From Methanosarcinales archaeon (lineage in GTDB: Archaea; Halobacteriota; Methanosarcinia; Methanosarcinales; EX4572-44), in contig RXIJ01000037.1 of the NCBI GenBank assembly GCA_004212095.1, positions 1-25,600 on the forward strand: a stretch of DNA of 25,600 nt, given 5' to 3'. Within the stretch, counting starts at the first letter, position 1, and each line of letters starts with the position of its first letter. A model generated the notes under the pieces. It did no database searches. It saw nothing but the letters and a program-made list of their open reading frames with translations, and was not told the origin of the DNA. Shown one piece after another: positions 1 to 9,020 of the stretch. Both the position numbers and the translations under genes were made by a program.

Positions 1-2
1 CA

Positions 3-89
3 CTGGCTTCAAACATAAATGCGGCAATCTACCCCTTACTTTTTACCTTTGCATTGATTGTGGTCGTAGCGGGAATAGAAGCCTTATAG
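3..89 (+). CDS. C-terminal end of a membrane protein (partial)
   Basis: An open frame enters from the left edge and ends at a TAG stop. The 28 visible residues include one hydrophobic stretch (LLFTFALIVVVAG) followed by a short acidic end, as expected for the last transmembrane helix of an integral membrane protein. Nothing visible identifies the family. It is supported only by the open frame and its composition; no start or conserved motif is in view. Confidence 0.35.
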   Translation: MASNINAAIYPLLFTFALIVVVAGIEAL

Positions 90-186
90 TGCTGAAAAGC
101 GAAACTTAAAATGGTTTCTGGTTTAAATAGTGCTTAGTCATATTATGTAATGACCTTAGTAGCTGCACATAATTAATCCAAACAAA

Positions 187-525
187 TTAATTTTTTCGTG
201 GACAAATCTTGTAATCCCATTTGCCATGAAAATCATCTCTTTCGATGTCCACTCCAGCCCATCTATTTGTCCTTTTCATCCAAACTCTACTCTTATTTTC
301 AATCCTTTTGTGGCTGTAGTGCTTCCTATTAACTTTACCATAACCTCATGGCTTACCAATGGTCTTTTTTGAAGCAAAACTTTCCACAATTTGCAATCGT
401 TGATATGCCACCCCACTCCATTGCTTTTATTTCTCCCGCGGCTCATATACAACGCGTTCTCTCGTCTATAGTTTTCTTTAGTAGCTCGTATTTACTTCTG
501 CTGGTTTCTATGCGTTCAGGTTATT
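187..525 (-). pseudogene. Decayed ISAzo13-like transposase (C-terminal remnant)
   Basis: On the minus strand, translation in shifting frames gives transposase-like text. One frame reads PLVSHEVMVKLIGSTT followed by KGLKIRVEF, and another, ending at the stop at 187-189, reads ERDDFHGKWDYKICPRK. The FHGxWxYxIxPR ending and the upstream SHEVxVxLIG segment are typical of the C-terminus of ISAzo13-type (Rhodopirellula-type DDE) transposases. At least two frame changes and several stops lie between the pieces, and the N-terminal catalytic part is absent, so this is a dead fragment. Family assignment is from memory of the motif pattern. I saw no terminal inverted repeats. Confidence 0.5.
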
Positions 526-572
526 CGTGTGCGGTTACTTAGATTATAATTCCAGAAGAAATCTGCAAAAAA

Positions 573-845
573 TCGAAAATTGTCATAGATGACACTGTGG
601 AGATATCATATAAATATAAAAAGCTGTTGATAGAAAAAAATCGATGAAAACTGGGAAAAAGTCATGAAAGAAACGAAGGGGGCATGGAGCGAGCACCCAG
701 TGTTCAAAAAAATGGATGATGCAATTGAAATAGTGAACTGGGTGTATGGGGAGGAATGAAGTATTCTTACGAGGAAGAAAAGACCATTCAAGGTTTAGAT
801 ATTATAACGATTGAATGGGCACATAAGAAGTATAGAAGACTTTAA
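573..845 (+). pseudogene. Remnant of a small antitoxin-like gene pair
   Basis: One frame reads KIVIDDTVEISYKYKKLLIEKN. After a one-base frame change near 645 the text continues DENWEKVMKETKGAWSEHP and ends in NWVYGEE at a TGA (757-759). An ATG overlapping that stop (ATGA at 756-759) opens a 29-codon frame ending at 845. A small acidic charged protein, a four-base overlap and a short downstream frame resemble a VapB-like antitoxin with a truncated toxin. The downstream frame is far too short for a PIN domain. The whole is probably a decayed toxin-antitoxin locus; no catalytic motif is visible. Confidence 0.3.
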
Positions 846-958
846 ATGCAAAATGCAGCAAATAAGGATGCACCAACAGTTTAATCAAGAGTGACAAGGC
901 TTAGGCTTTCATCCAAGGTAACTCACAAGTAATGGCTCTCTTTAGGAAGTGATAAATT

Positions 959-1498
959 ATGAACGAAGGCATTAACCAAATTTTTGGTGAGATTATTCGA
1001 ATAGACAGTGTGAACACATATCTTGTCAAAGTACCATCAGAATCTTCTTTTGAACTTGGTCTTGGCGAGTTTGTGGGGGTTGACAGTGGTGATGGGATGG
1101 TGGTCTGCGTTATAAAAGGGGTGCAGCGATCGATTCCGGAAGAATTGGCCACACTAATATCCTTTGAACAGGAATTAAAATACCTTCCGTATAACACAGA
1201 CTTTAAAAGCAGCTATTATATTGTGTTCGGGCTTGGTGTGCTGTCTGATAATACTAAATACAGGATTCGCATAGCACCACAGATACGAGCTCCTGTCAAA
1301 CGCTTAAATAAAGAGACAATCAGAAAATTCCATCTGAAAGACAATAAACCAAATATCTCTTATTTCAATCAGTATCGTGAAACACTTGGAGATTGCACAT
1401 TGCTTGCAATTAGTGATGAATTAATGCTTATGCTGCCTGAAGCAAGCAACATGCTTCTAATTGTCAAAAAATACATTGGAGGGAGTGGAAAACTATGA
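959..1498 (+). CDS. Small HAS-barrel-like protein encoded before herA
   Basis: This gene encodes 179 residues. Its first ~55 residues alternate hydrophobic and polar residues in short strands with glycine turns (GEIIRID, YLVKVP, FVGVDSGDGMVVCVI), resembling the small beta-barrel (HAS barrel) found at the N-terminus of HerA-family ATPases. There is no Walker motif and no predicted membrane segment. Its stop overlaps the herA start by four bases (ATGA, 1495-1498), so the two are almost certainly co-transcribed and co-translated. NurA nuclease is the usual HerA partner, but NurA motifs are not apparent here. A role as a HerA accessory subunit is inferred only from position and fold-like pattern. 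A GGAAGTGAT-type ribosome site precedes the ATG. Confidence 0.65.
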   Translation: MNEGINQIFGEIIRIDSVNTYLVKVPSESSFELGLGEFVGVDSGDGMVVCVIKGVQRSIPEELATLISFEQELKYLPYNTDFKSSYYIVFGLGVLSDNTKYRIRIAPQIRAPVKRLNKETIRKFHLKDNKPNISYFNQYRETLGDCTLLAISDELMLMLPEASNMLLIVKKYIGGSGKL

Positions 1499-3081
1499 CT
1501 GTAATTGGCACTGTATTAACTCATTCAAAGGACGATTTTACTTTTATCACGAAGTGCCCATTCAAGGTTGGAGAGTTTGTCTGCTATCTAATGAACCGCA
1601 ACCACATACTTTCCCGGGTAAGATATACAGAACCGTTAAACGATTACCCAGTAGAGTTTCTATTTGATGCGGTAATAGGTGCTTCTGATCTTGCTGCTTT
1701 TTATGGACTTGATAACAACGACTACCAGTACTATCGCGTGTCTGCTGCTGTTGTGGGATATTTTAATCGAACATTTAATGAGTTCATTAATCCGCGTGTA
1801 AAACCCCTGTCTGGCACGAAAATTGAACTGGCTGATGCACAAATCCTGTCTGATGTAAACCGGGTATCCAGAGGAGATGTTGGCTCAGCACACATTGGTA
1901 CAATCATGAGTACAAACTCTGATGCAGTGCTTTCTGTTCGTGAGATGGTAAGTCAGCATCTCTCAGTCATTGCTGCAACCGGTGCAGGCAAATCCTACAC
2001 GGTGGGAGTAATCGTTGAGGAGTTAATGTCAAAGAACAACATGGCATCTGTGCTGATCTTTGACCCGCATGGTGAATACAATGTACTGAGTGATATCCAG
2101 AACAATCCTTCATTATGTGATGACGATTATCGACCGAAAGTTAAAATCGTGAAATCAGATCAAATAAAAATCAGGGTTAGTGATCTTAGAGTTGCAGACT
2201 TTATCAGCATCATGGATGACGGCAGCATGACTGAGAAAATGAAAAGACTTTTCAAAAAAGGCTATGACAAGCTTAAAAAAGACGATAAAAAAAAGATTCG
2301 AAATTTCACCAAAAACGAACTTCAGGAAACCATTGAAAGCCTGCGGGATGGAAAAAACGAATCGACCATCGACGGGATACTCTGGCGATACGGCAGAGTA
2401 ACAGATGAAAAAATGTTTGATGACTACCAGGGCATACCACTCCGTGACTACTTCCAGCCAGGGCAGCTTACAATCATCGATGTGTCAGACATCGGAGGAT
2501 GGAAACAGCAGTTAATAGCAGATATACTTCTTCGCCGCCTGTTTGATGCACGAAAAGGTACAGACAACGAATACTACAGCGAATACCAGCATCCTGACAT
2601 GTACATCCCGTATCCAACGTTTATCATACTCGAAGAAGCACATAGATTTGCCCCGCAGGCAGGAGAAGCAAAATCAAAGAACACGCTTAAAACTATCCTG
2701 TCAGAGGGACGCAAATTTGGCATTGGCATAGCGATGGTAACCCAGCGTCCAAGTAAGCTTGATTCCGACTCACTTTCACAATGTATGACCCAGATTACTA
2801 TGCGAATTATTAACCCAACAGATCAGAAACAGATAGAGCAGAGCATAGAATCAGTAAGTAGAGACCTAATAGAAGAACTGCCTTCACTTGCAAGGGGGCA
2901 GGCTATCATAAGTGGGGTAGCAATCAACACGCCAGTAACTGTAAATATCAGAAGTCGCTGTACAGCCCAGATACGTGGTCAGAGTAAGGATGCACCGGGG
3001 ATATGGCGAGAGTACAAACCGGAACAGGAGAATAACATCATAATAACAGCACCGAGCCACAAGCTCGATGTTGGGGTATGA
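1495..3081 (+). CDS. herA: HerA-family DNA translocase/helicase ATPase
   Basis: This gene encodes 528 residues, a usual length for archaeal HerA. HerA is a hexameric FtsK/HerA-class ATPase that pumps double-stranded DNA and works with NurA and Mre11-Rad50 in end resection. An N-terminal beta-barrel-like region covers about residues 1-140. A Walker A motif (ATGAGKS) lies near residues 160-167 and a Walker B (FIILEEAHRF) near 374-384. The arginine-rich segment GRKFGIG with VTQRPS follows, as in the family, and the C-terminal RGQAIISG segment is also characteristic. The start is supported by GGAGGGAG about ten bases upstream and by the four-base overlap with the preceding gene. No nurA, mre11 or rad50 is in the window, so the usual operon partners must be elsewhere or be replaced by the upstream protein. 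Confidence 0.9.
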   Translation: MTVIGTVLTHSKDDFTFITKCPFKVGEFVCYLMNRNHILSRVRYTEPLNDYPVEFLFDAVIGASDLAAFYGLDNNDYQYYRVSAAVVGYFNRTFNEFINPRVKPLSGTKIELADAQILSDVNRVSRGDVGSAHIGTIMSTNSDAVLSVREMVSQHLSVIAATGAGKSYTVGVIVEELMSKNNMASVLIFDPHGEYNVLSDIQNNPSLCDDDYRPKVKIVKSDQIKIRVSDLRVADFISIMDDGSMTEKMKRLFKKGYDKLKKDDKKKIRNFTKNELQETIESLRDGKNESTIDGILWRYGRVTDEKMFDDYQGIPLRDYFQPGQLTIIDVSDIGGWKQQLIADILLRRLFDARKGTDNEYYSEYQHPDMYIPYPTFIILEEAHRFAPQAGEAKSKNTLKTILSEGRKFGIGIAMVTQRPSKLDSDSLSQCMTQITMRIINPTDQKQIEQSIESVSRDLIEELPSLARGQAIISGVAINTPVTVNIRSRCTAQIRGQSKDAPGIWREYKPEQENNIIITAPSHKLDVGV

Positions 3082-3097
3082 ATTCAATAGACTATAA

Positions 3098-3415
3098 CTT
3101 CCGGATACTTGGATTGCTAAAAAAATAGAGTTGTGTGTTAAGTTTTTGCTCACCGAAAAAGTATCACTTGTACCATCCAAAGAGCCTCAAGCACCTGCTT
3201 ACTAGGAGGATAGGAGAGCACTCTCCATAAAAAATATACCTGCTGCACTTCCGGACGATCTACGTAATATCGTGGATATAATCTCAAAAAACAGTGGGAG
3301 AATGACCCAGAAAGAACTGCGAAAACATCTTTGCATCTCAGATGCAAAGACAAGCCTTATGATAAGCGATATTGAAGATAGAGGCACTATAAATAAGATA
3401 AAAAAAGGAAGATGA
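3098..3415 (+). pseudogene. Broken winged-helix regulator with in-frame TAG
   Basis: A frame without a usable start runs from 3098, meets TAG at 3203-3205, and continues in the same frame to TGA at 3413-3415. The part after TAG reads like the C-terminal winged helix of archaeal transcriptional regulators: LPDDLRNIVDII, then MTQKELRKHL, then MISDIEDRG and a basic end. Protein-like text also precedes the TAG (KVSLVPSKEPQAPAY). The domain lacks its N-terminal half and ends shortly after the recognition helix, so this is most likely a gene remnant. Reading through the TAG is conceivable but unsupported, because TAG serves as an ordinary stop elsewhere in this window. Confidence 0.45.
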
Positions 3416-3485
3416 AATATTCTGATTTTAAACAGATAAACGCAGTTTATGTTGAGTCATGCTTAACCGAACGCCGATGCAACCA

Positions 3486-4955
3486 TTATCTGTCAATCTC
3501 AAGGAGCCTGTATATCTTGTTCATTTGAAGGTTGTTTTGAAGAAGTTTTGCGAGGTTTGCGTAAGGGTCTTGTGATTGTGTTATGGGGGTGTGCGGCTGG
3601 TTTTTTTGCTTGTGAAGGTACTTGAGTAGTGCGTTTGTGATATCTACATTTTCGAATAGTCCGTGCAGGTAGGTGCCGATTACGAGTCCGTTTTTGCTTG
3701 TGCAGCCGTCGTCTGTGAATGCTGGTTGTTCGTTGCTCACCGTTGTTCCCATGTGAATTTCGTAGCCTTTGACTCTTATTCCTTTGAGTCTCCCGAGTAT
3801 TGGTCCATTTGCTGTTACTGTTTTGGTGACCTGTTTTGTGTATTTGTGGTACTCCTCAAAGGTTGTGTGAGCATTGATGAGATTTAGTCCGTTTATCGTG
3901 ACGTCTGTTTGTGTTGTGCTTTCGATTGATTTATCTGTGATGGTTTTTCCAAGCATCTGGTAGCCTCCGCAGATTCCGATTATTGGTGTGCCTGTTTTTG
4001 CGTACTCTTTTATCCGGAGGTCCATTTTGTGTTTTTGAAGTTCTCGAAGGTCGTCTATGGTGTTTTTGGTGCCTGGTATAATTATTGCATCCGGGTTCTT
4101 AAGCTGCTGGTATGGTTCGATGTAGTTTACTATTGCATGCTCTTCCAATGGTTCGAAGTCTGTGAAGTTTGAGATGTGTGGGAGGCGTATGACTATAATT
4201 GTTATGTTGTGGTTGTGCTTCACTGCTTGCTTGTCTTTTATCGAGACTGAATCTTCAGAAGGTATACTGAGTTTTGTGTAAGGTAGTACGCCAAGTACCG
4301 GGATGCTTGTAAGTTTTTCAAGCATTTCTATTCCCGGCTGTAATAGTTTCAAATCACCCCTGAATTTATTTATTATGGTTCCTTTTATCAGTGGTTTTAT
4401 GTCGTTTGGTAGTAGTTGTATTGTGCCGTGTATACTTGCGAAGACACCGCCGCGTTCAATGTCGCCAGCAAGTATTATTGGCGGTTTTATTGCACGGGCT
4501 GTGCCAATGTTCACGATATCGCGGTCGTACAGGTTTATTTCCGCAGCACCGCCCGCACCCTCTATTATTATAAAGTCATGTTTTTGGCTCAGTCGCGTGT
4601 AGGCATCTTTTACGATGCGTGTCATGGTGTGAATGCTGTCGTAGTAGTCGCCTGCAGTCTTGTCAGCATATATTTTTCCAAGTACGATCACCTGACTTGT
4701 TTTGTCGCCTCTTGGTTTCAAAAGCACCGGATTCATGTCAGCGGTTGGTTCTATGCCTGCCGCGCGCGCTTGCACCGCCTGTGCCATGCCAATTTCGCTA
4801 CCGTCTCTTGTTATCCATGAGTTCAAGCTCATATTCTGTGCCTTAAACGGTGCGACGCTGTAGCCCTGTTCTGCAAGTATGCGGCAGATACCCGCTGTTA
4901 TGATGCTTTTGCCGACGTGGGAACTTGTCCCGAGTATCATCAATGGTTTTGCCAT
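3486..4955 (-). CDS. cobQ: Cobyric acid synthase (glutamine-hydrolysing)
   Basis: This gene encodes 489 residues, the normal size for CobQ/CbiP. The enzyme amidates four carboxylates (b, d, e and g) of adenosylcobyrinic acid a,c-diamide using glutamine and ATP. The N-terminal P-loop-like dethiobiotin-synthetase-type domain is evident (LGTSSHVGKSIITAGICRIL, then PFKAQNMSLNSW). The C-terminal class I glutaminase domain has the nucleophile in IIGICGGYQML (Cys near residue 327) and the conserved YEIHMG and GTYLHGLFEN segments that carry the His/Glu partners. It stands alone on the minus strand; a second cobamide gene, cbiF, lies 13 kb away on the other strand. In these organisms the pathway supplies the corrinoid of methyltransferases. 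Confidence 0.95.
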   Translation of the reverse strand: MAKPLMILGTSSHVGKSIITAGICRILAEQGYSVAPFKAQNMSLNSWITRDGSEIGMAQAVQARAAGIEPTADMNPVLLKPRGDKTSQVIVLGKIYADKTAGDYYDSIHTMTRIVKDAYTRLSQKHDFIIIEGAGGAAEINLYDRDIVNIGTARAIKPPIILAGDIERGGVFASIHGTIQLLPNDIKPLIKGTIINKFRGDLKLLQPGIEMLEKLTSIPVLGVLPYTKLSIPSEDSVSIKDKQAVKHNHNITIIVIRLPHISNFTDFEPLEEHAIVNYIEPYQQLKNPDAIIIPGTKNTIDDLRELQKHKMDLRIKEYAKTGTPIIGICGGYQMLGKTITDKSIESTTQTDVTINGLNLINAHTTFEEYHKYTKQVTKTVTANGPILGRLKGIRVKGYEIHMGTTVSNEQPAFTDDGCTSKNGLVIGTYLHGLFENVDITNALLKYLHKQKNQPHTPITQSQDPYANLAKLLQNNLQMNKIYRLLEIDR

Positions 4956-5029
4956 AGTTATTCTCTCTATAGAAAAATCTCTTTCATCTATATCAATGGT
5001 TGGTAATAAATTATTATTTGTGAGTTACC

Positions 5030-5287
5030 CTAACCGTCTGGCACATAAATCATACCTCCACCCTTCATCTCGTAGATCGTCCAAACTGTGCCAATAATAT
5101 CCTCTTCAACCATGGTCTCGCTCATGTTAAGCGTCTTTATCTCTTGCCCGCTCTTGACGATGACCTCCATTGTTGGCTCTCCCATGCTCTTAACGATCGT
5201 TACATCCTGGTCTGGTGTGATCAGTTCTGGCAGGTGGTACGAGGTTACAAGCGCAACAAGGATCGCAACAGCAAAGACCATTGCCAC
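5030..5287 (-). CDS. DUF2149 small membrane protein, N-terminus defective or truncated
   Basis: The frame encodes 85 residues. A transmembrane helix (VFAVAILVALVTSY) is followed by HLPELITPDQDVTIVK and a short polar domain ending in MIYVPDG. This matches my memory of the archaeal DUF2149 family, which is usually near 100 residues with a charged cytoplasmic N-terminus before the helix. Here the only start codons are GTG at 5287 or ATG at 5281, directly at the helix, with no ribosome site. The frame upstream (…SPFQDVAMVF) stays protein-like for about ten codons but contains no ATG, GTG or TTG start before a stop. The start has probably been lost by frameshift or deletion. The usual neighbours (MotA/TolQ/ExbB-like and DUF2162 genes) are absent. 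It lies upstream of cobQ on the same strand, 74 bases away. Confidence 0.55.
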   Translation of the reverse strand: MAMVFAVAILVALVTSYHLPELITPDQDVTIVKSMGEPTMEVIVKSGQEIKTLNMSETMVEEDIIGTVWTIYEMKGGGMIYVPDG

Positions 5288-5717
5288 GTCTTGAAAAGGA
5301 GAACAAAGGTGAAATACATCTCATGGCGAGAGCCTTACCACTGATAAAACTGAATGTAGTAGGATGAATTGGCTTCCCGATGGCTCAGGGGCGTTTCACC
5401 TGATCGTCCATTCGTTGGAGAGTGTGCACTCGCCATAAGCATTATACAGGTGCGTGTTGCACGCACAGCTTCCTTGCGTGTGTCGATTGCACTCGTTAAT
5501 ACGCTTAAGTACATCATAATAACTATAAAATTTGTGTTAATACATACAAACTTGATTAGACGCACCATTTCCATGATGGCATATATAGCTATCGTTACTC
5601 ACGGCTTTGGGACAATGAAGCTGTCAAATTACTTTAAAAGTTCCGGTTTCTAATTCGACAGTCTCTAAATCGAACATGCAAATGTTTAAAGCATATCAAA
5701 ACAATCGCACATAATTA
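5288..5717. other. Intergenic region without a convincing gene
   Basis: Overlapping frames on both strands are open but none reads like a conserved protein. On the minus strand about 5390-5530, one frame gives a stretch with NAYGECTLSNE that faintly resembles the C-terminal tail of IS605-type TnpB proteins, but no zinc-finger or catalytic motif is present. The last ~50 bases before 5718 are AT-rich and hold the likely promoter of the next gene. Confidence 0.4.
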
Positions 5718-6179
5718 ATGATAGTAAATTTTAGTGTAACACACATAGAATCGAAAACATACATGTCACAGGAAGAACTCAGAAAGTATCGAAATATTAA
5801 TATTAACTATGATATTAATCTTAGAAATCCTTCGGTATCCACGATGCAAACACCATTTGGTAAGAGTGCAACCATCAAAGTTGAATACGCCCTCTCTATA
5901 AACTATCTAAATCCAAGCATTGGTCAGATTCGCTTCGAGGGTAGCGCTAACTACTACACAAAAGAAGATATGGACGATATTAAAAAACAGTGGGATTCGG
6001 GAAGTGCACCCATAGAGGTCCAAAACGAGATTGCAAACACCACTGTATTAAACCTTGCCCCACTTGCAATCAGTATATCAAAAAGTATGGGACTGCCGCC
6101 TGCTATACCAATACCAACCATCAACTTTGAAAAACACAAGCAAAAACAGACAGAAGCCCCTCAAAACTACTACGTATAA
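5718..6179 (+). CDS. SecB-like small protein (MJ0357-type)
   Basis: This gene encodes 153 residues. The N-terminal two thirds form alternating strands (MIVNFSVTHIESKTY, then a strand-turn-strand core with VEYALSINY and IGQIRFEGSANYY). A C-terminal helical part includes IKKQWDSGSAPIEVQNEI and ends with the proline-rich segment MGLPPAIPIPTINF. This order matches archaeal SecB-fold proteins such as MJ0357, which are thought to be chaperone-like, though function in archaea is not firmly established. There is no signal peptide or membrane segment. The gene is 29 bases upstream of the UPF0182 gene, so the two may be co-transcribed. Assignment is from pattern recognition and a general hypothetical protein remains possible. 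Confidence 0.55.
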   Translation: MIVNFSVTHIESKTYMSQEELRKYRNININYDINLRNPSVSTMQTPFGKSATIKVEYALSINYLNPSIGQIRFEGSANYYTKEDMDDIKKQWDSGSAPIEVQNEIANTTVLNLAPLAISISKSMGLPPAIPIPTINFEKHKQKQTEAPQNYYV

Positions 6180-6208
6180 TAAATAACAGAACATGCTTCA
6201 TTTTTATC

Positions 6209-8953
6209 ATGAATAATAATAAACCTACTCCTATCGGAACGCTTCCAAAAATCCTGTTTTTAATCGCTATTATTTTGTTTTTTGGTGTTGGTACGCTCTC
6301 ACGTTTTGTAGTTGATTATAAGTGGTTTGAATCGATTGGCTATTCACAGGTATTTATTGTTACCTTTACAACCCGACTTATACTATTTGCCATAGGGTTC
6401 TTATTGTGCATCGGTGTATTGTTTTTTGTATGGAATCGGTTTAAGAAAGTCATTCTTGCAACAACTACCACATTTACACCTATCTGGGCAACATGGGAGC
6501 AGGTACCAAAAGAATATATTGATGTCACTCCGGAGACTTCAACAAAAACAGTGATTAAATCCATCGAAACAAAGATTGGCATTGCTTTTTTGATTGTCTC
6601 CCTATTTGCAGGCTTGAATTTGTCAAGCAAGTGGAGCACAGTACTCATGTATTTTAATAAGAGTCTGTTTGGAAGTATTGACCCTGTTTTTGGAAAAGAT
6701 ATTGGATTTTATGTTTTCTCCTTGCCATTTTTCCATGCTGTGCTGAACTATCTCCTTGGGTTGTTTGTTCTTGTCAGCCTGCTATTAGTTCTTGCATATT
6801 TATCATTTAACTGGCAGCTGGTTACCAAGCTGGTGCCTTTAAACCTGCGATTACCTCTAATGTTCGTTTTTTTCCTCCTCGCAGTTAAAGCATATCTTTT
6901 ACGCTTCAGTATACTCTACAGTACCACTGGTGTTGTATACGGTGCAGGATATGTAGATGTGAATATCAACCAGTATATTCCATTGATTATTAGCCTGATA
7001 TTCCTTGCAGCAGGAATTACTATTGCAGTGCTCCCATTAGTATCCAGTAAAGGACTATCAACAAAGATGCCAATTGCTGCTGTAATGTTAATCATTGTTG
7101 TTTCCTTTGTGGGAGGTGGAGCAGCATGGTTCATGCAGGAGTTTAAAGTTTCACCAAACGAGATTGTTTTAGAAGAGCCATTCATTGAGTATAACATTGA
7201 TCTAACCAACAAAGCATACGGATTAACAGATATTAAAGAACAAATATATCCTATATCATATAATCTTACCACTGACGACATCAGTGACTCACCTACCATT
7301 AATAATGTTCGATTATGGGACCATCAGCCGCTTCTAACTACTTTCCAGCAGCGACAGGAGATTAGAACCTATTACGGCTTCGATGATGTTGTGGTTGACC
7401 GATACCATATTAACGGTGAGCTAACACAAGTGTGGATGTCCCTTAGAGAAATCCTTCCTGGTAGACTGCAGGGTGCTGCAGACACGTGGATCAATAAACA
7501 CCTGATATACACCCATGGCATTGGTGTCGTCGTAGCCCCAGTAAACGATGTAGACAATCAGGGGCTCCCGAGGATGATTATCAAAGACATCCCTCCAAAA
7601 GTAGAAACTAATGATATAGTCATCACACAACCACGAATCTACTATGGAAAGCAGACCAACCATTATATCATAACCAACACCAACCGTGAAGAATTTGACT
7701 ATCCGGAAGGTGACCAAAATAAGTACACGACATATCATGGAACAGGTGGTATCCCTCTTACGGCAACAAACAAAATGTTCTTAAGCCTTGCACTTGGAGA
7801 AATCAAGCTGTACACTTCAGAATACATTACAGAAAACAGTAAGCTTCACCTGTATCGAAACATTAACGAGAGAGTTGGGAAAGTTACACCATACTTGTTA
7901 TTTGACAGTGTTCCACATGCTTTCATATCAGATGACGGCAGAATTTACTGGATGTTAAGCGGTTTTACAACATCGAATAGATACCCCTACGCAGAGCCAA
8001 CCCTGTTTAAAGGTAAGCGATTCAACTACATATCTGATTCAGTCAAAGCGGTAATTGACACCTATAATGGAACAATCACCTATTACGTTATAAAAGATGA
8101 TCCAATCCTCCAGGCTTATGCCAAAATATACCCTGAAATCTTCAAACCAATTGATGCGATGCCAGAAGATGTAAAAGCACATCTTCGCTATTCTGAGGAT
8201 CTTTTTAACATCCAGACCAGGATATATAGAACCTACCACATGAAAACACCAGAGGTATTCTATAATAAGGAAGATCTCTGGGAAGTACCCACTGAAAAAT
8301 ATGAAGCGTCAGTAGTTAGTGTTCAGCCTTATAATGTTCTTTTCCAGCTAAACGGTAAACTGAGCTTTGTAACCATGCTGCCATTTACACCAGTTAATCG
8401 GGACAACATGATCTCATGGATGGCAGTAAAACAAGATCTTCCTGACTATGGTGAAATTACTGTTTTCAAGTTCACCAAGGAAGAGCAAATTTATGGACCT
8501 TCGCAGATTGAAGCACGTATCGATCAGGATGAGGATATTTCAAAGGACCTTACACTGTGGGGACAGAGTGGCTCACGGGTGATCAGAGGTAACCTGCTGG
8601 TTATACCATTTAAAGATTCAATTTTGTACATAGAACCGCTATACCTTGCAGCCGAAACAGGAAGCATCCCAGAACTCAAACGAGTAATCGTCTTCTATAA
8701 TAATAGCGTTGCCATGGAAGAAACACTTGAGCAAGCTTTAAACAAGGTGCTTGGATACAAGAAAATAACCCTTCCAGCAGAAATATCCGTATCAGAATAC
8801 ACAGGTATGAATGAACTCCTTGAGCAAACCATTAAGCATTACGAGGTTGCGACAGATGCGCTTACGAATCAGGATCTTGAGACGTATGGCCGAGAGATGA
8901 AGACCGTGGATAAACTTCTGCAGGAGCTAAAAAAACAGATAGAAGAAGACTGA
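6209..8953 (+). CDS. UPF0182-family large membrane protein
   Basis: This gene encodes 914 residues, the typical size for UPF0182 (COG1615). The N-terminal third has about seven hydrophobic helices: near residues 12-32, 50-70, 112-130, 170-200, 210-235, 255-280 and 290-310. A large non-membrane domain follows with family-like segments: NNVRLWDHQPL, YYGFDDVVVDRY, LPGRLQGAADTWINKHL, YTHGIGVVVAPVN, QPRIYYG, and near the end the charged helix with EQALNKVLG. The function of UPF0182 is unknown; it is found in actinobacteria, cyanobacteria, clostridia and some methanogens. It begins 29 bases after the SecB-like gene. The C-terminal end is rich in Glu and Lys and probably coiled. Confidence 0.9.
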   Translation: MNNNKPTPIGTLPKILFLIAIILFFGVGTLSRFVVDYKWFESIGYSQVFIVTFTTRLILFAIGFLLCIGVLFFVWNRFKKVILATTTTFTPIWATWEQVPKEYIDVTPETSTKTVIKSIETKIGIAFLIVSLFAGLNLSSKWSTVLMYFNKSLFGSIDPVFGKDIGFYVFSLPFFHAVLNYLLGLFVLVSLLLVLAYLSFNWQLVTKLVPLNLRLPLMFVFFLLAVKAYLLRFSILYSTTGVVYGAGYVDVNINQYIPLIISLIFLAAGITIAVLPLVSSKGLSTKMPIAAVMLIIVVSFVGGGAAWFMQEFKVSPNEIVLEEPFIEYNIDLTNKAYGLTDIKEQIYPISYNLTTDDISDSPTINNVRLWDHQPLLTTFQQRQEIRTYYGFDDVVVDRYHINGELTQVWMSLREILPGRLQGAADTWINKHLIYTHGIGVVVAPVNDVDNQGLPRMIIKDIPPKVETNDIVITQPRIYYGKQTNHYIITNTNREEFDYPEGDQNKYTTYHGTGGIPLTATNKMFLSLALGEIKLYTSEYITENSKLHLYRNINERVGKVTPYLLFDSVPHAFISDDGRIYWMLSGFTTSNRYPYAEPTLFKGKRFNYISDSVKAVIDTYNGTITYYVIKDDPILQAYAKIYPEIFKPIDAMPEDVKAHLRYSEDLFNIQTRIYRTYHMKTPEVFYNKEDLWEVPTEKYEASVVSVQPYNVLFQLNGKLSFVTMLPFTPVNRDNMISWMAVKQDLPDYGEITVFKFTKEEQIYGPSQIEARIDQDEDISKDLTLWGQSGSRVIRGNLLVIPFKDSILYIEPLYLAAETGSIPELKRVIVFYNNSVAMEETLEQALNKVLGYKKITLPAEISVSEYTGMNELLEQTIKHYEVATDALTNQDLETYGREMKTVDKLLQELKKQIEED

Positions 8954-9020
8954 GAAGGTTAAACAATATTTTTGGTATTTGTGTTTGCAGAGGTAATAAC
9001 TTCTGCTATACCCTTATCTG

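Noticed and set aside
3663..4846. Several plus-strand ORFs inside cobQ
   Set aside because: They are shadows of a well-supported minus-strand gene with all CobQ motifs and have low-complexity, Cys/Val-rich translations typical of antisense frames.
5335..5653. Overlapping 79- and 94-residue ORFs on opposite strands, with a faint TnpB-tail resemblance
   Set aside because: No conserved motif, ribosome site or zinc-finger cysteines. The resemblance is a few residues in one broken frame.
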